A stretch of DNA of 40,393 nucleotides. Origin: Embleya sp040605455 (lineage in GTDB: Bacteria; Actinomycetota; Actinomycetes; Streptomycetales; Streptomycetaceae). The notes below the pieces were generated by a model that searched no databases, was not told the origin of the DNA, and saw nothing but the letters and a program-made list of their open reading frames with translations. The DNA is taken from NCBI RefSeq assembly GCF_040605455.1, contig NZ_JBEXCV010000075.1, positions 1 to 40,393 of the forward strand, in the 5' to 3' direction. Below, piece by piece: positions 23,885 to 34,387 of this stretch. The position numbers and the translations under genes were made by a program. Position 1 is the stretch's first letter, and each line of letters begins with the position of its first letter.

Positions 23885-24382
23885 TTCCAGCCTTTCGGAA
23901 GGTGCCCGCGACCACCGCATGCCCGGCACGGCCGGCGCGCATTGCGGGACTTCGGCATGCGCTGCCAGCGGATTCTCGCGGATCTCCGGCGCGTGGCGTA
24001 GTGGTCCGCGTGATCCGGATGTCCGGCCGAATATTCCGTCCGGTCCTGGGGTGTTCGGGTCGGCTCGATGACCTGCGCGCCCGTCTCACATCGACCCGGC
24101 CGCCGCTGGACGAGGGAAATGGGGCTGGTCCTATTGCGTCCCGGACAGCTGCCCTGAACGACCCTGCGGGCTGCCAGGTCGACGCCGCCGATCAGGTCCC
24201 GCGTGGCTGATCTCGCGCTCGGCAATGGCCCGGGATCCGTCCCGGATGCCTCATCGGTTCGGTTTGCCACACCCTTCGCGGGCCCGGTTGCACGACCGTG
24301 CTTTCGGGTGCTCGCACGGTAGTTGGCGGGTGGGCTTGCGCGGGATGGTGATGCGGTATCGGTGCACCCTTGAGGAGTCGTC
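23885..24382. other. Intergenic region between two divergent secreted-enzyme genes
   Basis: 498 bases separate the divergent starts of the nuclease and the serine hydrolase. I found no gene, RNA or iron box here; the open frames are unconvincing. It should contain both promoters. Confidence 0.4.
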
Positions 24383-25615
24383 GTGTCCGCACGCGTGGTT
24401 CATGTCCCTGGCAGCCCCTTCCTCCTGAGCCGTCGGCGGTGTTGTGCGCTGGCCGTGGCGCTCGCCGGATCGGCGGTCGCGGTGGCCACGCCGGCCACCG
24501 CCGCCGAGCAGCGGGCGCCCACCCGAGAACGGGTGCACCGCGAGGCGGAGCAGTTGCTCCGGGAGGGCGGCTACGTGAATGCCGCGATCCTGACCCGCGA
24601 CGGGCGCGAGTGCGCCGAGGGGTATGCGGGACCGGCCGATCTGCGCACCGGGCGGCCCGTACCGCGTGACGCGCAACTGCGGATCGGCAGCGCGACCAAG
24701 ACGTTCGTGGCCACCGTCGTACTGCAACTGGTCGCGGAGGGACGGTTGTCGCTGACCGACCCGGTGGACAAGTGGCTGCCCGGAGTGGTCGCCGGCAATG
24801 GGAACGACGGCCGTCGGGTGACGGTGCGCCACCTGCTCCAGCACACCAGCGGCCTACACAACTACTCGAACGAACTGCCGGACACTGCGGCGGGCTTCGA
24901 GCAGGCTCGGTTGCGCGGCAGCGATCCGCACGAGCTGGTGGCGGGCGCGATGCGGTTCGCGCCGAGCTTCCCGCCCGACGACCCGGCGGATCCGGCGCCG
25001 AACTGGGAGTACTCGAACACCAATTACGTGCTCGCCGGGATGATCGTCCGGCGGGTCACCGGGCGCTCCTGGGCGGAGGAGGTACGCAGCCGAGTGGTCC
25101 GCCCGCTCGGTCTGGCCGACACCTACGCACCCGGCAACGACCCGACGTTGCGCGCGCCGTACGCCCACTCCTATCACCGCTTCGCGGACCGGGGCGCCTG
25201 GGTGGACACGACCATCCGCAACATGACGTGGGGCGACGCCGCCGGTGAGATGATCAGCACCCACGCCGACCTGGACCGCTTCTTCACCGCGCTGCTGCGG
25301 GGCCGGTTGCTGCCGCCCGCCCAACTCGCCCGGATGTGCGACACCGTGCCGATGCCGGCCGACTTCGAGCAGGTCATGCCGGGAGTGCGATACGGGCTCG
25401 GGTTGATGCGCCAACCGTTGCCCGGCGGTGGATTCCGCTGGGGGCACGGCGGCGACATCGAGGGCACGAAGATCCGGATGGGGGTTACCGAGGATGGCCG
25501 GCGCAGCGCCGTGATCGTGGTCAACGGCACCTATGCGGACGACGAACACGAGCTGACCGCCGAGGTGTCCGTGCAGCGACTGATCGACCGACTGCTTGCT
25601 CCCGTGGCGTCCTGA
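24383..25615 (+). CDS. Secreted class C beta-lactamase-fold serine hydrolase (S12)
   Basis: 410 residues from GTG 24383, preceded by GAGGAG at a good distance. The N-terminal SRRRCCALAVALAGSAVAV segment and ATPATAA form a signal peptide, possibly Tat-like. All three penicillin-recognising motifs are present: SATK with Ser103 and Lys106, Tyr210-Ser211-Asn212 in WEYSNTNY, and His355-Gly-Gly in GHGGDIEG replacing KTG, as in D-Ala-D-Ala carboxypeptidase/esterase-type members. LLQHTSGL is a further family signature. It probably cleaves peptidoglycan stem peptides or an ester outside the cell. It sits alone between the nuclease and the DHB operon, with no sign of iron control. Confidence 0.9.
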   Translation: MSARVVHVPGSPFLLSRRRCCALAVALAGSAVAVATPATAAEQRAPTRERVHREAEQLLREGGYVNAAILTRDGRECAEGYAGPADLRTGRPVPRDAQLRIGSATKTFVATVVLQLVAEGRLSLTDPVDKWLPGVVAGNGNDGRRVTVRHLLQHTSGLHNYSNELPDTAAGFEQARLRGSDPHELVAGAMRFAPSFPPDDPADPAPNWEYSNTNYVLAGMIVRRVTGRSWAEEVRSRVVRPLGLADTYAPGNDPTLRAPYAHSYHRFADRGAWVDTTIRNMTWGDAAGEMISTHADLDRFFTALLRGRLLPPAQLARMCDTVPMPADFEQVMPGVRYGLGLMRQPLPGGGFRWGHGGDIEGTKIRMGVTEDGRRSAVIVVNGTYADDEHELTAEVSVQRLIDRLLAPVAS

Positions 25616-25764
25616 GCACGTGGGGCACGGGTCCTGAGGCCACCGCCCGCACGCACCCGGAGACCACGTCGACACGCGTCCCGGGGCCGCGTCGGCCTCG
25701 CCGCCGGGGCACGACGCCACCGTCGCCGGTTCCGGACGAACCCGGGCGCGGCTCCGTCACGTCC

Positions 25765-25880
25765 GTGAACTCCCGGGATCCGTTCCGTCCGTGAACCCCC
25801 GGGATCCGTTCCGTCCCCGTGCACCCCCGGGTTCCGTCCCGTCCCCGTGCACCCCCCAGGATTCGTCTCGCCCGCGAACC
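25765..25880. repeat. Short tandem repeats, 26-28 bp period
   Basis: Four units beginning GTG(A/C)AC at 25765, 25791, 25819 and 25847 share the core CCCCGGG(A/T)TCCGT(T/C)CCGTC, with a partial fifth (GCGAACC) at 25874. They lie between the stop of the serine hydrolase and the stop of the aryl carrier protein gene. The centre CCCGGGATCC is rich in short palindromes. They are more likely a slippage-prone 3' spacer than a CRISPR array, because there are no unique spacers. Confidence 0.75.
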
Positions 25881-25904
25881 TCGGTCCTGCCCGGCGGCCG
25901 ACGA

Positions 25905-26135
25905 CTACCGCTTGGGTGAGAGCAGTTCGGCCCATCCCTCCAGGGTGGGCCGTTCCGCGAGGTCGGCGAAGTCCGCGGTCACGCCGTGCTCACGGGTCCA
26001 GCGTTCCACCAGGGCCATCACCCGCACCGAGTCGAGGCCGTAGTCGACCAGGTTCTCGTCGTCGGGGATGTCCGCCGGATCCTCGCCGAGGATGTCGGCG
26101 ACGTCGGTGCGCATCAGTTCGAGGGTCAGGGCCAT
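25905..26135 (-). CDS. Stand-alone aryl carrier protein for 2,3-DHB
   Basis: 76 residues from ATG 26135. The four-helix carrier fold is evident, with NLVDYGLDSVRVMALVERW containing the phosphopantetheine Ser36 in DSVR. It equals the C-terminal domain of EntB/DhbB but is a separate gene, six bases after the isochorismatase stop. Its job is to hold 2,3-dihydroxybenzoate as a thioester, loaded by DhbE, for the first condensation domain of the NRPS. A phosphopantetheinyl transferase is needed; none is in the window. Confidence 0.94.
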   Translation of the reverse strand: MALTLELMRTDVADILGEDPADIPDDENLVDYGLDSVRVMALVERWTREHGVTADFADLAERPTLEGWAELLSPKR

Positions 26136-26141
26136 GGCCGT

Positions 26142-26774
26142 CTACTTTCCCGCGAACAGCGACTCGGTGTCGGTGACCACCGCGCAGTTCGCGGCGGCCC
26201 ATTGCAGGGCCATCCGGTGATTGTCCGAGGTGAAGCCGGCCACCGCGTCGGCCACCACGAATGCCTGGATGTCCTGCATCCACGCGTCGCACGCGGTGGT
26301 CATCACGCCGATGTGCGCGTACACCCCGACGATCACCAGTTGGTCGCGGCCGAGTTCGCGCATCCACTCGCGCAGCTCGGTGCGGACGAAGGCGCTGTAT
26401 TTCCACTTGGTCAGCACGGTGTCGGCCGGGCCCGGTGCGACGGCCGGGGCGATCGCCGCCGCGTGCGGGTCGTCGGGCAGTCCCGGCCCCCAGAAGTCCT
26501 GTTGCAGGCCGCGCTGTTCGGCGGTCTGGCCGCCGGGCTGCGCGGAGTAGACCACCGGCACGCCGAGTCGGCCGCAGTCGTCCTTGAGCCGGGCGACGTT
26601 GGCCAGCAACTCGGTGACCGGCGAGGCGTCCGGTACGAACGCGGACAGGAAGTGGTTCTGCAGGTCGTGCACGAGCAGCACGGCACGAGCCGGGTCGACG
26701 ACCCAGTCGACCCGGTTGGTCGGCAGCTCGGTCGGGTCCGGCATCGGATAGGGGGCGATGTTCGGCAGTGCCAT
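26142..26774 (-). CDS. dhbB: Isochorismatase (EntB/DhbB N-terminal domain only)
   Basis: 210 residues from ATG 26774. It hydrolyses isochorismate to 2,3-dihydro-2,3-dihydroxybenzoate and pyruvate in the cytoplasm. The N-terminus IAPYPMPDPTELPTNRVDW is the recognisable EntB/DhbB opening; Asp37 in VHDLQNHF is the catalytic acid; LTKWKYSAF and GVYAHIGVMTTACDAWM are the conserved substrate-site segments. The lid Cys usually found after YAHIG is Val here, a minor change. In EntB/DhbB this domain is fused to the aryl carrier protein, which here follows as a separate gene six bases on. DhbE ends 43 bases upstream, so it is in the same operon. Confidence 0.95.
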   Translation of the reverse strand: MALPNIAPYPMPDPTELPTNRVDWVVDPARAVLLVHDLQNHFLSAFVPDASPVTELLANVARLKDDCGRLGVPVVYSAQPGGQTAEQRGLQQDFWGPGLPDDPHAAAIAPAVAPGPADTVLTKWKYSAFVRTELREWMRELGRDQLVIVGVYAHIGVMTTACDAWMQDIQAFVVADAVAGFTSDNHRMALQWAAANCAVVTDTESLFAGK

Positions 26775-26817
26775 GGCGGCCTTTCAGGAGAGGGTGCAGG
26801 AGGATGAATCGCCCGAA

Positions 26818-28487
<1,670 letters not shown>

Positions 28488-28491
<4 letters not shown>

Positions 28492-29675
28492 GACCGGCCC
28501 GTCACGGCGTGCAGGAGGGTACGGAACTTGGCCTCGGTCTCCGCGATTTCGGCGTCCGGCGCGGAGGCCGTCACGATGCCGGCGCCGGCGTACAGCCGCA
28601 GCCTGTCCGCGTCCGCCTCGGCGCAGCGGATGGTGACGACCCATTCGCCGTCACCGTCCGCGTCGCCCCAGCCGACCATGCCGGTGTACAGGCCCCGGTC
28701 GAACGGCTCCAGGTCGGCGATGGTGCGGCGGGCGCTCGCGGTCGGGGTGCCGCACACGGCCGGGGTGGGGTGCAGTGCGCAGGCCAACTCCAGCGCGGAG
28801 GCCGGGTCCTGGGCCGGCAGCGTGCCGGTGACGGTGGTGGACAGGTGCCACATCGCGGCGGTGCAGACCAGGGTCGGTCGTTCGGGCACCTCCAGCGTCT
28901 CGCAGAACGGCGCGAGCGCGGCGCGCACCGCGGCCACCACGACGGCGTGTTCGTGCAGGTCCTTGTCGGATTCGAGCAGGCCGGTCGCGCGGCGCACGTC
29001 CTCGGCCAGATCGATGCTGCGCTTGGCCGAGCCGGCCAGCGGGTTGGCCAGCAGGTGCCGGCCGGTGCGGGAGACGAGCAGCTCCGGACTGGCGCCGATC
29101 AGCGTGCTGCCGGCTCGTACTCCCGGCACCGCGAAGGTGTAGCCCTGTGGGTCGCGACGGGCCAGGCGCTGCAACAGCACCGGTATGTCCGGTGGTTCGG
29201 CCGAGCGCAGTTCCAGGGTGCGGGCCAGCACCACCTTGTCCAGCGTGCCGGCGCGCATCCGCCGGACCGCCTCGGTCACACCGGCCCCGTATGCCTCGGG
29301 CGCGGGCACGGGTCGGATGTCCCATGCGGTCGCGATCGGTTCGGGAGCGGCCAGCGCGATCAGCGGGTCGGCGGAAAGCGGCGGTCCCCAGCCGGCCGTC
29401 TCCGGGACCACCAGTGCGGTGCGCTCGCCCTGATCGAACGGGATGGCGCCGAGCACGATGGGGCCGCGCCCGCCGACCGGGCTCGCCGCCGCCAGCGTCT
29501 CCGCCACCCGAGCAGCCAACGGCCGGTCGTCGTGAGCGACTTCGGCCCGCGTGCCGTGCGCGAGCAGGGTGCGGGTCGGTGAGGCGAAGAAGCGCGCGCT
29601 GCCGGGTCGATACGCGTCGAGCAACGCGGTCGCCGCGCCCACTGTGGCGAGGCCGGTGGCTTCTGGGGTGGTCAC
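28488..29675 (-). CDS. dhbC: Isochorismate synthase (EntC/DhbC)
   Basis: 395 residues from GTG 29675 with GGAGCC upstream. It converts chorismate to isochorismate, the first committed step to 2,3-dihydroxybenzoate. The chorismate-binding fold shows KVVLARTLEL, GASPELLVSRTGR, NPLAGSAKRS, DLHEHAVVV (general-acid Glu region), HPTPAVCGTP and LYTGMVGW, in the family order. Length equals EntC/DhbC. It follows DhbA after a 153-base gap that contains a small hairpin, whereas the downstream genes are tightly coupled. Confidence 0.96.
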
Positions 29676-29722
29676 CTGAGGCTCCTTTGATTCTCCGGCG
29701 GGGTGCTGCGGAGGCCGTGCGG

Positions 29723-29741
29723 CGGCTCGATCGAAGAGCCG
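29723..29741 (-). other. Intercistronic hairpin between dhbA and dhbC
   Basis: CGGCTC at 29723-29728 pairs with GAGCCG at 29736-29741 around a seven-base loop in the 153-base gap of the DHB operon. It could be an mRNA processing or stability element, or chance in GC-rich DNA. Confidence 0.3.
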
Positions 29742-29828
29742 AGCCGAACCGGTGCGGGTGCGGGTTGGTGTCCGCCGAGCCGGGGCGGGACGGTGTGGGT
29801 CGGGCCCGACGGAGGTGCTGAGGGTCCG

Positions 29829-30608
<780 letters not shown>

Positions 30609-30646
30609 GGAAATCCCCTCGGCAAACACGACTCCGACGCTGAAGT

Positions 30647-30665
30647 TTAGGTGAGCCTAACCTAA
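30647..30665. promoter_or_regulatory. Iron box of the DHB biosynthesis operon
   Basis: TTAGGTGAGCCTAACCTAA differs from the DtxR/IdeR/DmdR consensus at two positions, making it the best box in the window. It lies 38 bases before the dhbA start, overlapping the expected promoter. Confidence 0.93.
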
Positions 30666-30838
30666 CTGCACGCGGATGGTCGATGGTGGCCGGGGACATA
30701 CTCGAATCACCTGAACCCGGGCGCGCGGCCGGACTTCGCCTCCGGAACCCCCCTGTGCGGTGCGCCCCGGATGTCGCCCGAGGTGCCTCCGGGCCGCACG
30801 CCGACCCCCTCGGACGTTCCTCGAAGAGCCCTGGATTA

Positions 30839-30857
30839 TTAGGTTAGCCTCACCTTA
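30839..30857. promoter_or_regulatory. Iron box reaching the permease start codon
   Basis: TTAGGTTAGCCTCACCTTA matches the iron-box consensus at 16 of 19 positions. Its last base is the A of the permease ATG (30857). It is separate from the dhbA box, 173 bases away in the divergent promoter region. Confidence 0.9.
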
Positions 30858-33127
30858 TGACTGTGCATCAGCCGATTCTGCGAAACTCGGCGGGTCTTCC
30901 GAGCGATCCCGCCGACGCGATGCCGGAGCCGCCCTCGGACGAACGCCCAGACGCCCTGTCGCGGAACCCGCACGGCCGGCGCACGGTGCTCTTCTCCGGG
31001 ATCGCGCTGTTCGCCGCGGTGCTGGTGCTGGCCGGCGTCTCGCTCTCGGTGGGCGCCGGTGAGGTCGGCGTCGGCGGCGCGTTCGACTACCTCTTCGACC
31101 GGGGCGGCGCGCGCTCGGACACCCATTTGACCCTGGTCATCCGCGATCTGCGGCTCCCCCGCACGCTGACCGCGCTGCTCGCCGGTGCCGCGCTGGGCGT
31201 GGCCGGCTGCCTGCTCCAGACGGTCACCCGCAACCCGCTCGCCGAGACCGGCCTGCTCGGCGTCAACGCGGGCGCCTCGCTCGGCGTCGTGCTCGGCATC
31301 ACGCTGGTCGGCGTGGAGACCGGATACGGCTATCTGCTCTGGGCGTTCGTGGGCTCGGCCGTCGCGGGACTGCTCGTGCTACTGATCTCCGGGCAGCGCG
31401 GCGGCGGTTCGCCGATGCGGTTGGTCCTGGCGGGCGCGGCGCTGAGCGCGACGTTCGGCGGCATCACCAACGTGCTGATCGTCAACTCGGCCGAGGCGTA
31501 CGACACGTTCCGCTTCTGGGTGCTCGGCTCGCTGGCCGGCATCCAGGGCTTCGAGTCGCTCGGCAGCCTGGCCCCGGTGTTCGCGGTCGGCTTCGCGATC
31601 GCGCTGCTGACCTCCCGCTCTTTGTCCGCCCTGGTACTCGGCGACGACCTCGCCCGCAGCCTCGGCCACCGCCCCGCACTCACCCGGGTCCTGGTCGCCC
31701 TGGCAGTGACCCTGCTCACCGCGTCCTCGGTCGCCCTGGTCGGCCCGATCTCCTTCCTCGGCCTGCTCGCCGGCTTCCTCGCCCGCACCCTGGTCGGCCC
31801 GCGGATTCCGGCCCAACTGTGCTTCGCGGCGCTGATCGGCGCGGCCGTGCTGACCGCCGCCGATGTCGCGGCGCGGGTGGTCTCCCGGCCGTTCGAGGCG
31901 CCGGTATCGGTGATCGTCGCGCTGATCGGCGCACCGATGCTGATCGGCGTGGTCCGCTCCCGACGACTGGGCGCGCTGGGCCTGACCGACCCGGCGAGCG
32001 CCGAGCCGGCCACGCGCGCGGGCGATCGTCGCTCCCCGCTTCGCCGGCTGGGCCTCGCCGTGGCCGCCCGAGTGCCGCGCCGGCTGCGCACGATGCCCGA
32101 ACACCTGGTGCTGCGCCGCGGCACCCTGTCCCTGCTGCTGCCCGGTCGGGCCGTGCTGACCACGACCGTGCTCGCCGTCGCCCTGCTCGGCGCGATCGTG
32201 CTGTCGGTGTATTCCGGCCAACGCGAACTGGGCCTGGTCCGCACCTTCAACGCGGTCTTCGGCCACGGCGACCACTTCGACGTGCTGCTCATCCGGGAGT
32301 TCCGGCTCGGTCGCATCATCGCCGGGGCGGCGGCGGGTGCGGCACTGGGCGTCGCGGGCTGCCTGACCCAGACCCTGGCCCGAAACCGGCTGGCCACACC
32401 GGAATTGCTCGGCGTCAACGACGGCGCGACCGCGGCCGTGCTGATCTCCGTCACCTTCGGTGCGGGCGGCACCTTCGGCGCGTGGTGGGCCGGCCCGATC
32501 GGCGCGATGGTCGCCGTCCTGGTGGTCACCGCGGTCGCCGGCGGCCTGGGCCAACGCGGCTACCGGGTCCTGGTGGTGGGCCTCGCGCTGTCCGCGCTCG
32601 CGTCGGCGATCACCCAGGTGGTGCTCTCCCGACGCTCGCTCAACTCGGCGAGCGCGCTGTACGTGTGGAGTTCGGGCAGCCTGAACGGGCGCGGCTACGA
32701 CGTGGCCGGCCCGGTACTGATCGGGTTGGCCGTGCTGGTCCCGCTCGCGTTGGTGCTCGGCCGCAAACTGGACGTGCTGCGCTTCGACGACTCCACGGCC
32801 GCCTCGCTGGGCGTGGATCCGGCCCGGATCCGGCTGGTCTGCCTGATCGCGGCGGTGTGCCTGGCCGGGTTGGCGGTCGGGATCTGCGGGCCGGTGGGCT
32901 TCATCGCGCTGGCCGCGCCGGTGATCGCCGGCCGGCTTGCCGGGCCGCTGCGGGTGCCGATCCTGGGCTCGATGCTGGTCGGCGCGATCTTGATCGTGCT
33001 GGCCGACATGCTCGGCCGCATCATGCTGGACGGGGCGGAGATTCCGGTCGGCGTGGTCGGTACGGTGCTCGGCGGCCCGTTCCTGCTGTGGGTGCTGCTG
33101 GGACGATCGAGCGCGACGCGCGCGTAG
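30857..33127 (+). CDS. Fused FecCD-type ferric siderophore permease
   Basis: 756 residues from ATG 30857. Two homologous FecCD permease halves are joined in one chain: half 1 about 45-375 and half 2 about 425-750, each with some ten hydrophobic segments. Each half repeats the family features: RLPRTLTALLAGAALGVAGCLLQ and NPLAETGLLGVNAG in the first, LGRIIAGAAAGAALGVAGC and NRLATPELLGVNDG in the second, plus VGPISFLGLLAGF and CGPVGFIALAAP near the ATPase-coupling helices. This is the FhuB layout, not the usual separate FepD/FepG. There is no ribosome site because the iron box abuts the ATG; a leaderless message or a later start (ATG 30920) must be considered. No ATPase gene follows. Confidence 0.93.
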   Translation: MTVHQPILRNSAGLPSDPADAMPEPPSDERPDALSRNPHGRRTVLFSGIALFAAVLVLAGVSLSVGAGEVGVGGAFDYLFDRGGARSDTHLTLVIRDLRLPRTLTALLAGAALGVAGCLLQTVTRNPLAETGLLGVNAGASLGVVLGITLVGVETGYGYLLWAFVGSAVAGLLVLLISGQRGGGSPMRLVLAGAALSATFGGITNVLIVNSAEAYDTFRFWVLGSLAGIQGFESLGSLAPVFAVGFAIALLTSRSLSALVLGDDLARSLGHRPALTRVLVALAVTLLTASSVALVGPISFLGLLAGFLARTLVGPRIPAQLCFAALIGAAVLTAADVAARVVSRPFEAPVSVIVALIGAPMLIGVVRSRRLGALGLTDPASAEPATRAGDRRSPLRRLGLAVAARVPRRLRTMPEHLVLRRGTLSLLLPGRAVLTTTVLAVALLGAIVLSVYSGQRELGLVRTFNAVFGHGDHFDVLLIREFRLGRIIAGAAAGAALGVAGCLTQTLARNRLATPELLGVNDGATAAVLISVTFGAGGTFGAWWAGPIGAMVAVLVVTAVAGGLGQRGYRVLVVGLALSALASAITQVVLSRRSLNSASALYVWSSGSLNGRGYDVAGPVLIGLAVLVPLALVLGRKLDVLRFDDSTAASLGVDPARIRLVCLIAAVCLAGLAVGICGPVGFIALAAPVIAGRLAGPLRVPILGSMLVGAILIVLADMLGRIMLDGAEIPVGVVGTVLGGPFLLWVLLGRSSATRA

Positions 33128-33170
33128 TCCTCGGCAGACCTGCGGACGCCGCCCACACCCGCAACCCGAG

Positions 33171-33210
33171 ATATTTGGGTGCATTTGGGCGAGTTTGGAT
33201 GTATTTGGAT
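33171..33210. promoter_or_regulatory. Four TTTGG motifs at exact 10-bp spacing
   Basis: Four consecutive decamers, ATATTTGGGT, GCATTTGGGC, GAGTTTGGAT and GTATTTGGAT, place TTTGG at 33174, 33184, 33194 and 33204, all on one face of the helix. The run is AT-rich against its surroundings and lies 134-173 bases before the sigma-factor start. It may be a binding array or curved DNA for an activator or repressor of that gene. Confidence 0.55.
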
Positions 33211-33343
33211 GTGCATGCGCGTGTCAGCCCCCGCTTCGGCGCCAAGAAATTACTGCGAACGGGTGTACGCCAAAAGAGGCGGGGCACTATGCCCGGGCAC
33301 CGAACACCACGCACCGGGTACGACCAAGAGGGGGAAGCCGACC

Positions 33344-34234
33344 ATGAACCCGAGCGCCACGACCGCTTCCACTGCCGCCGCGAAGGCAGCTCACGCCGCT
33401 CTTCTCGTCGCGCCGTCGGCGGTCGAACCGCCGGTGGTCGAGATGCCGATCGTCGAAGACATGGCGGAAGTCACCGCGAGCGACGCGCGGGCGATGTCCA
33501 AGGTGCTCTTCGACCGGCTGAAGGTGTTGGAGGAAGGCACACACGAGTACCAGTACGTGCGCAACACCCTGATCGAACTCAACATCCCCCTCGTCCGGTT
33601 CGTGGCCGCCCGCTATCGCTCACGGCACGAGTCCACCGAGGAGATGGTCCAGGTCGGCACGATCGGCCTGATCAAGGCCATCGACCGGTTCGACGCCTCG
33701 TTCGGGACCGAGTTCCCCACCTTCGCGATCCCCACCATTTCGGGCGAGATCAAGCGCTTCTTCCGGGACACCAGCTGGGCCGTGCACGTGCCGCGCCGAC
33801 TTCAGGAGCTGCGCCTGGAACTGGCCCGCGCCCGGGACGCGTTCACGTGCGAGTTCGACCGCGAGCCGACGCCCGGCGAGTTGGCCGAACGGCTCGGCAT
33901 CAGCGTCGAGGAGGTCACCGAGGGGCTGACGGCCGCCGCCGGCTACTCGGCCGCCTCGCTGGACGCGCCGGCCGGGGACGACGGTCCCGCCGAGAGTTAC
34001 GCCGTGCGGTCCTCGTTCGTCGATCCCGGCTACGAGATCGCGGAGAATCTGCACGTGCTCAAGCCGCTGCTGGCGGCGCTGCCGCAACGCGACCGGGACA
34101 TCGTGTCGATGCGGTTCGGCGAGGAGCTGACCCAGGCTCAGATCGGTGAACGGCTCGGGATTTCCCAGATGCACGTGTCCCGCCTGCTCAATCGCATCCT
34201 GACCCGGTTGCGCTCGGAACTGTTGGCCGACTGA
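33344..34234 (+). CDS. SigB/SigF/SigG-family RNA polymerase sigma factor
   Basis: 296 residues from ATG 33344, with GAGGGGGAAG upstream, which rules out the longer frame. Region 2 is clear (LVRFVAARYRSRHE, VQVGTIGLIKAIDRFDASFG, FPTFAIPTISGEIKRFFRDT), region 3 follows (VHVPRRLQELRLELARA, PTPGELAERLGISVEEV), and region 4 ends the protein (LPQRDRDIVSMRFGEELTQ, LGISQMHVSRLLNRILTRLR). These are hallmarks of the general stress/sporulation sigma group of Gram-positive bacteria. An Ala/Val-rich N-terminal tail of about 45 residues is unusual filler. No anti-sigma gene is adjacent. A hairpin terminator follows at 34253. Confidence 0.95.
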   Translation: MNPSATTASTAAAKAAHAALLVAPSAVEPPVVEMPIVEDMAEVTASDARAMSKVLFDRLKVLEEGTHEYQYVRNTLIELNIPLVRFVAARYRSRHESTEEMVQVGTIGLIKAIDRFDASFGTEFPTFAIPTISGEIKRFFRDTSWAVHVPRRLQELRLELARARDAFTCEFDREPTPGELAERLGISVEEVTEGLTAAAGYSAASLDAPAGDDGPAESYAVRSSFVDPGYEIAENLHVLKPLLAALPQRDRDIVSMRFGEELTQAQIGERLGISQMHVSRLLNRILTRLRSELLAD

Positions 34235-34252
34235 CCGGCCGGCCGGCTGCCG

Positions 34253-34295
34253 CCGCGGGCCCGGGGACGCCGTCGGGCGTGATCGGGGCCCGCGG
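34253..34295 (+). terminator. Terminator hairpin after the sigma factor gene
   Basis: CCGCGGGCCC at 34253-34262 pairs perfectly with GGGCCCGCGG at 34286-34295; the loop holds a second small stem (ACGCC/GGCGT). It starts 19 bases past the sigma-factor stop and faces the convergent SRPBCC gene, so it may serve both. Confidence 0.7.
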
Positions 34296-34387
34296 CCTCG
34301 GTGAGCGGGGGTGCGGCCTGGTCCGGGTGTATACGTTCAGGCTCGGGCGCCGGTCGGGCCCCGGCTGCCGGTCGGGCCAGCGTGACG

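Noticed and set aside
20984..24001. A 1005-codon forward frame opposite the secreted nuclease gene
   Set aside because: Antisense shadow; the reverse strand encodes a signal peptide, an EEP catalytic domain and VCBS repeats.
23885..24382. A small gene or RNA in the nuclease-hydrolase gap
   Set aside because: No frame with convincing codon bias, no family resemblance and no tRNA-like structure was found.
25765..25880. Possible CRISPR array
   Set aside because: The repeats abut each other with no unique spacers.
31379..33184. A 601-codon reverse-strand frame opposite the permease gene
   Set aside because: Its composition is His/Asp/Arg/Gln-rich without motifs, while the forward frame shows paired FecCD permease domains.
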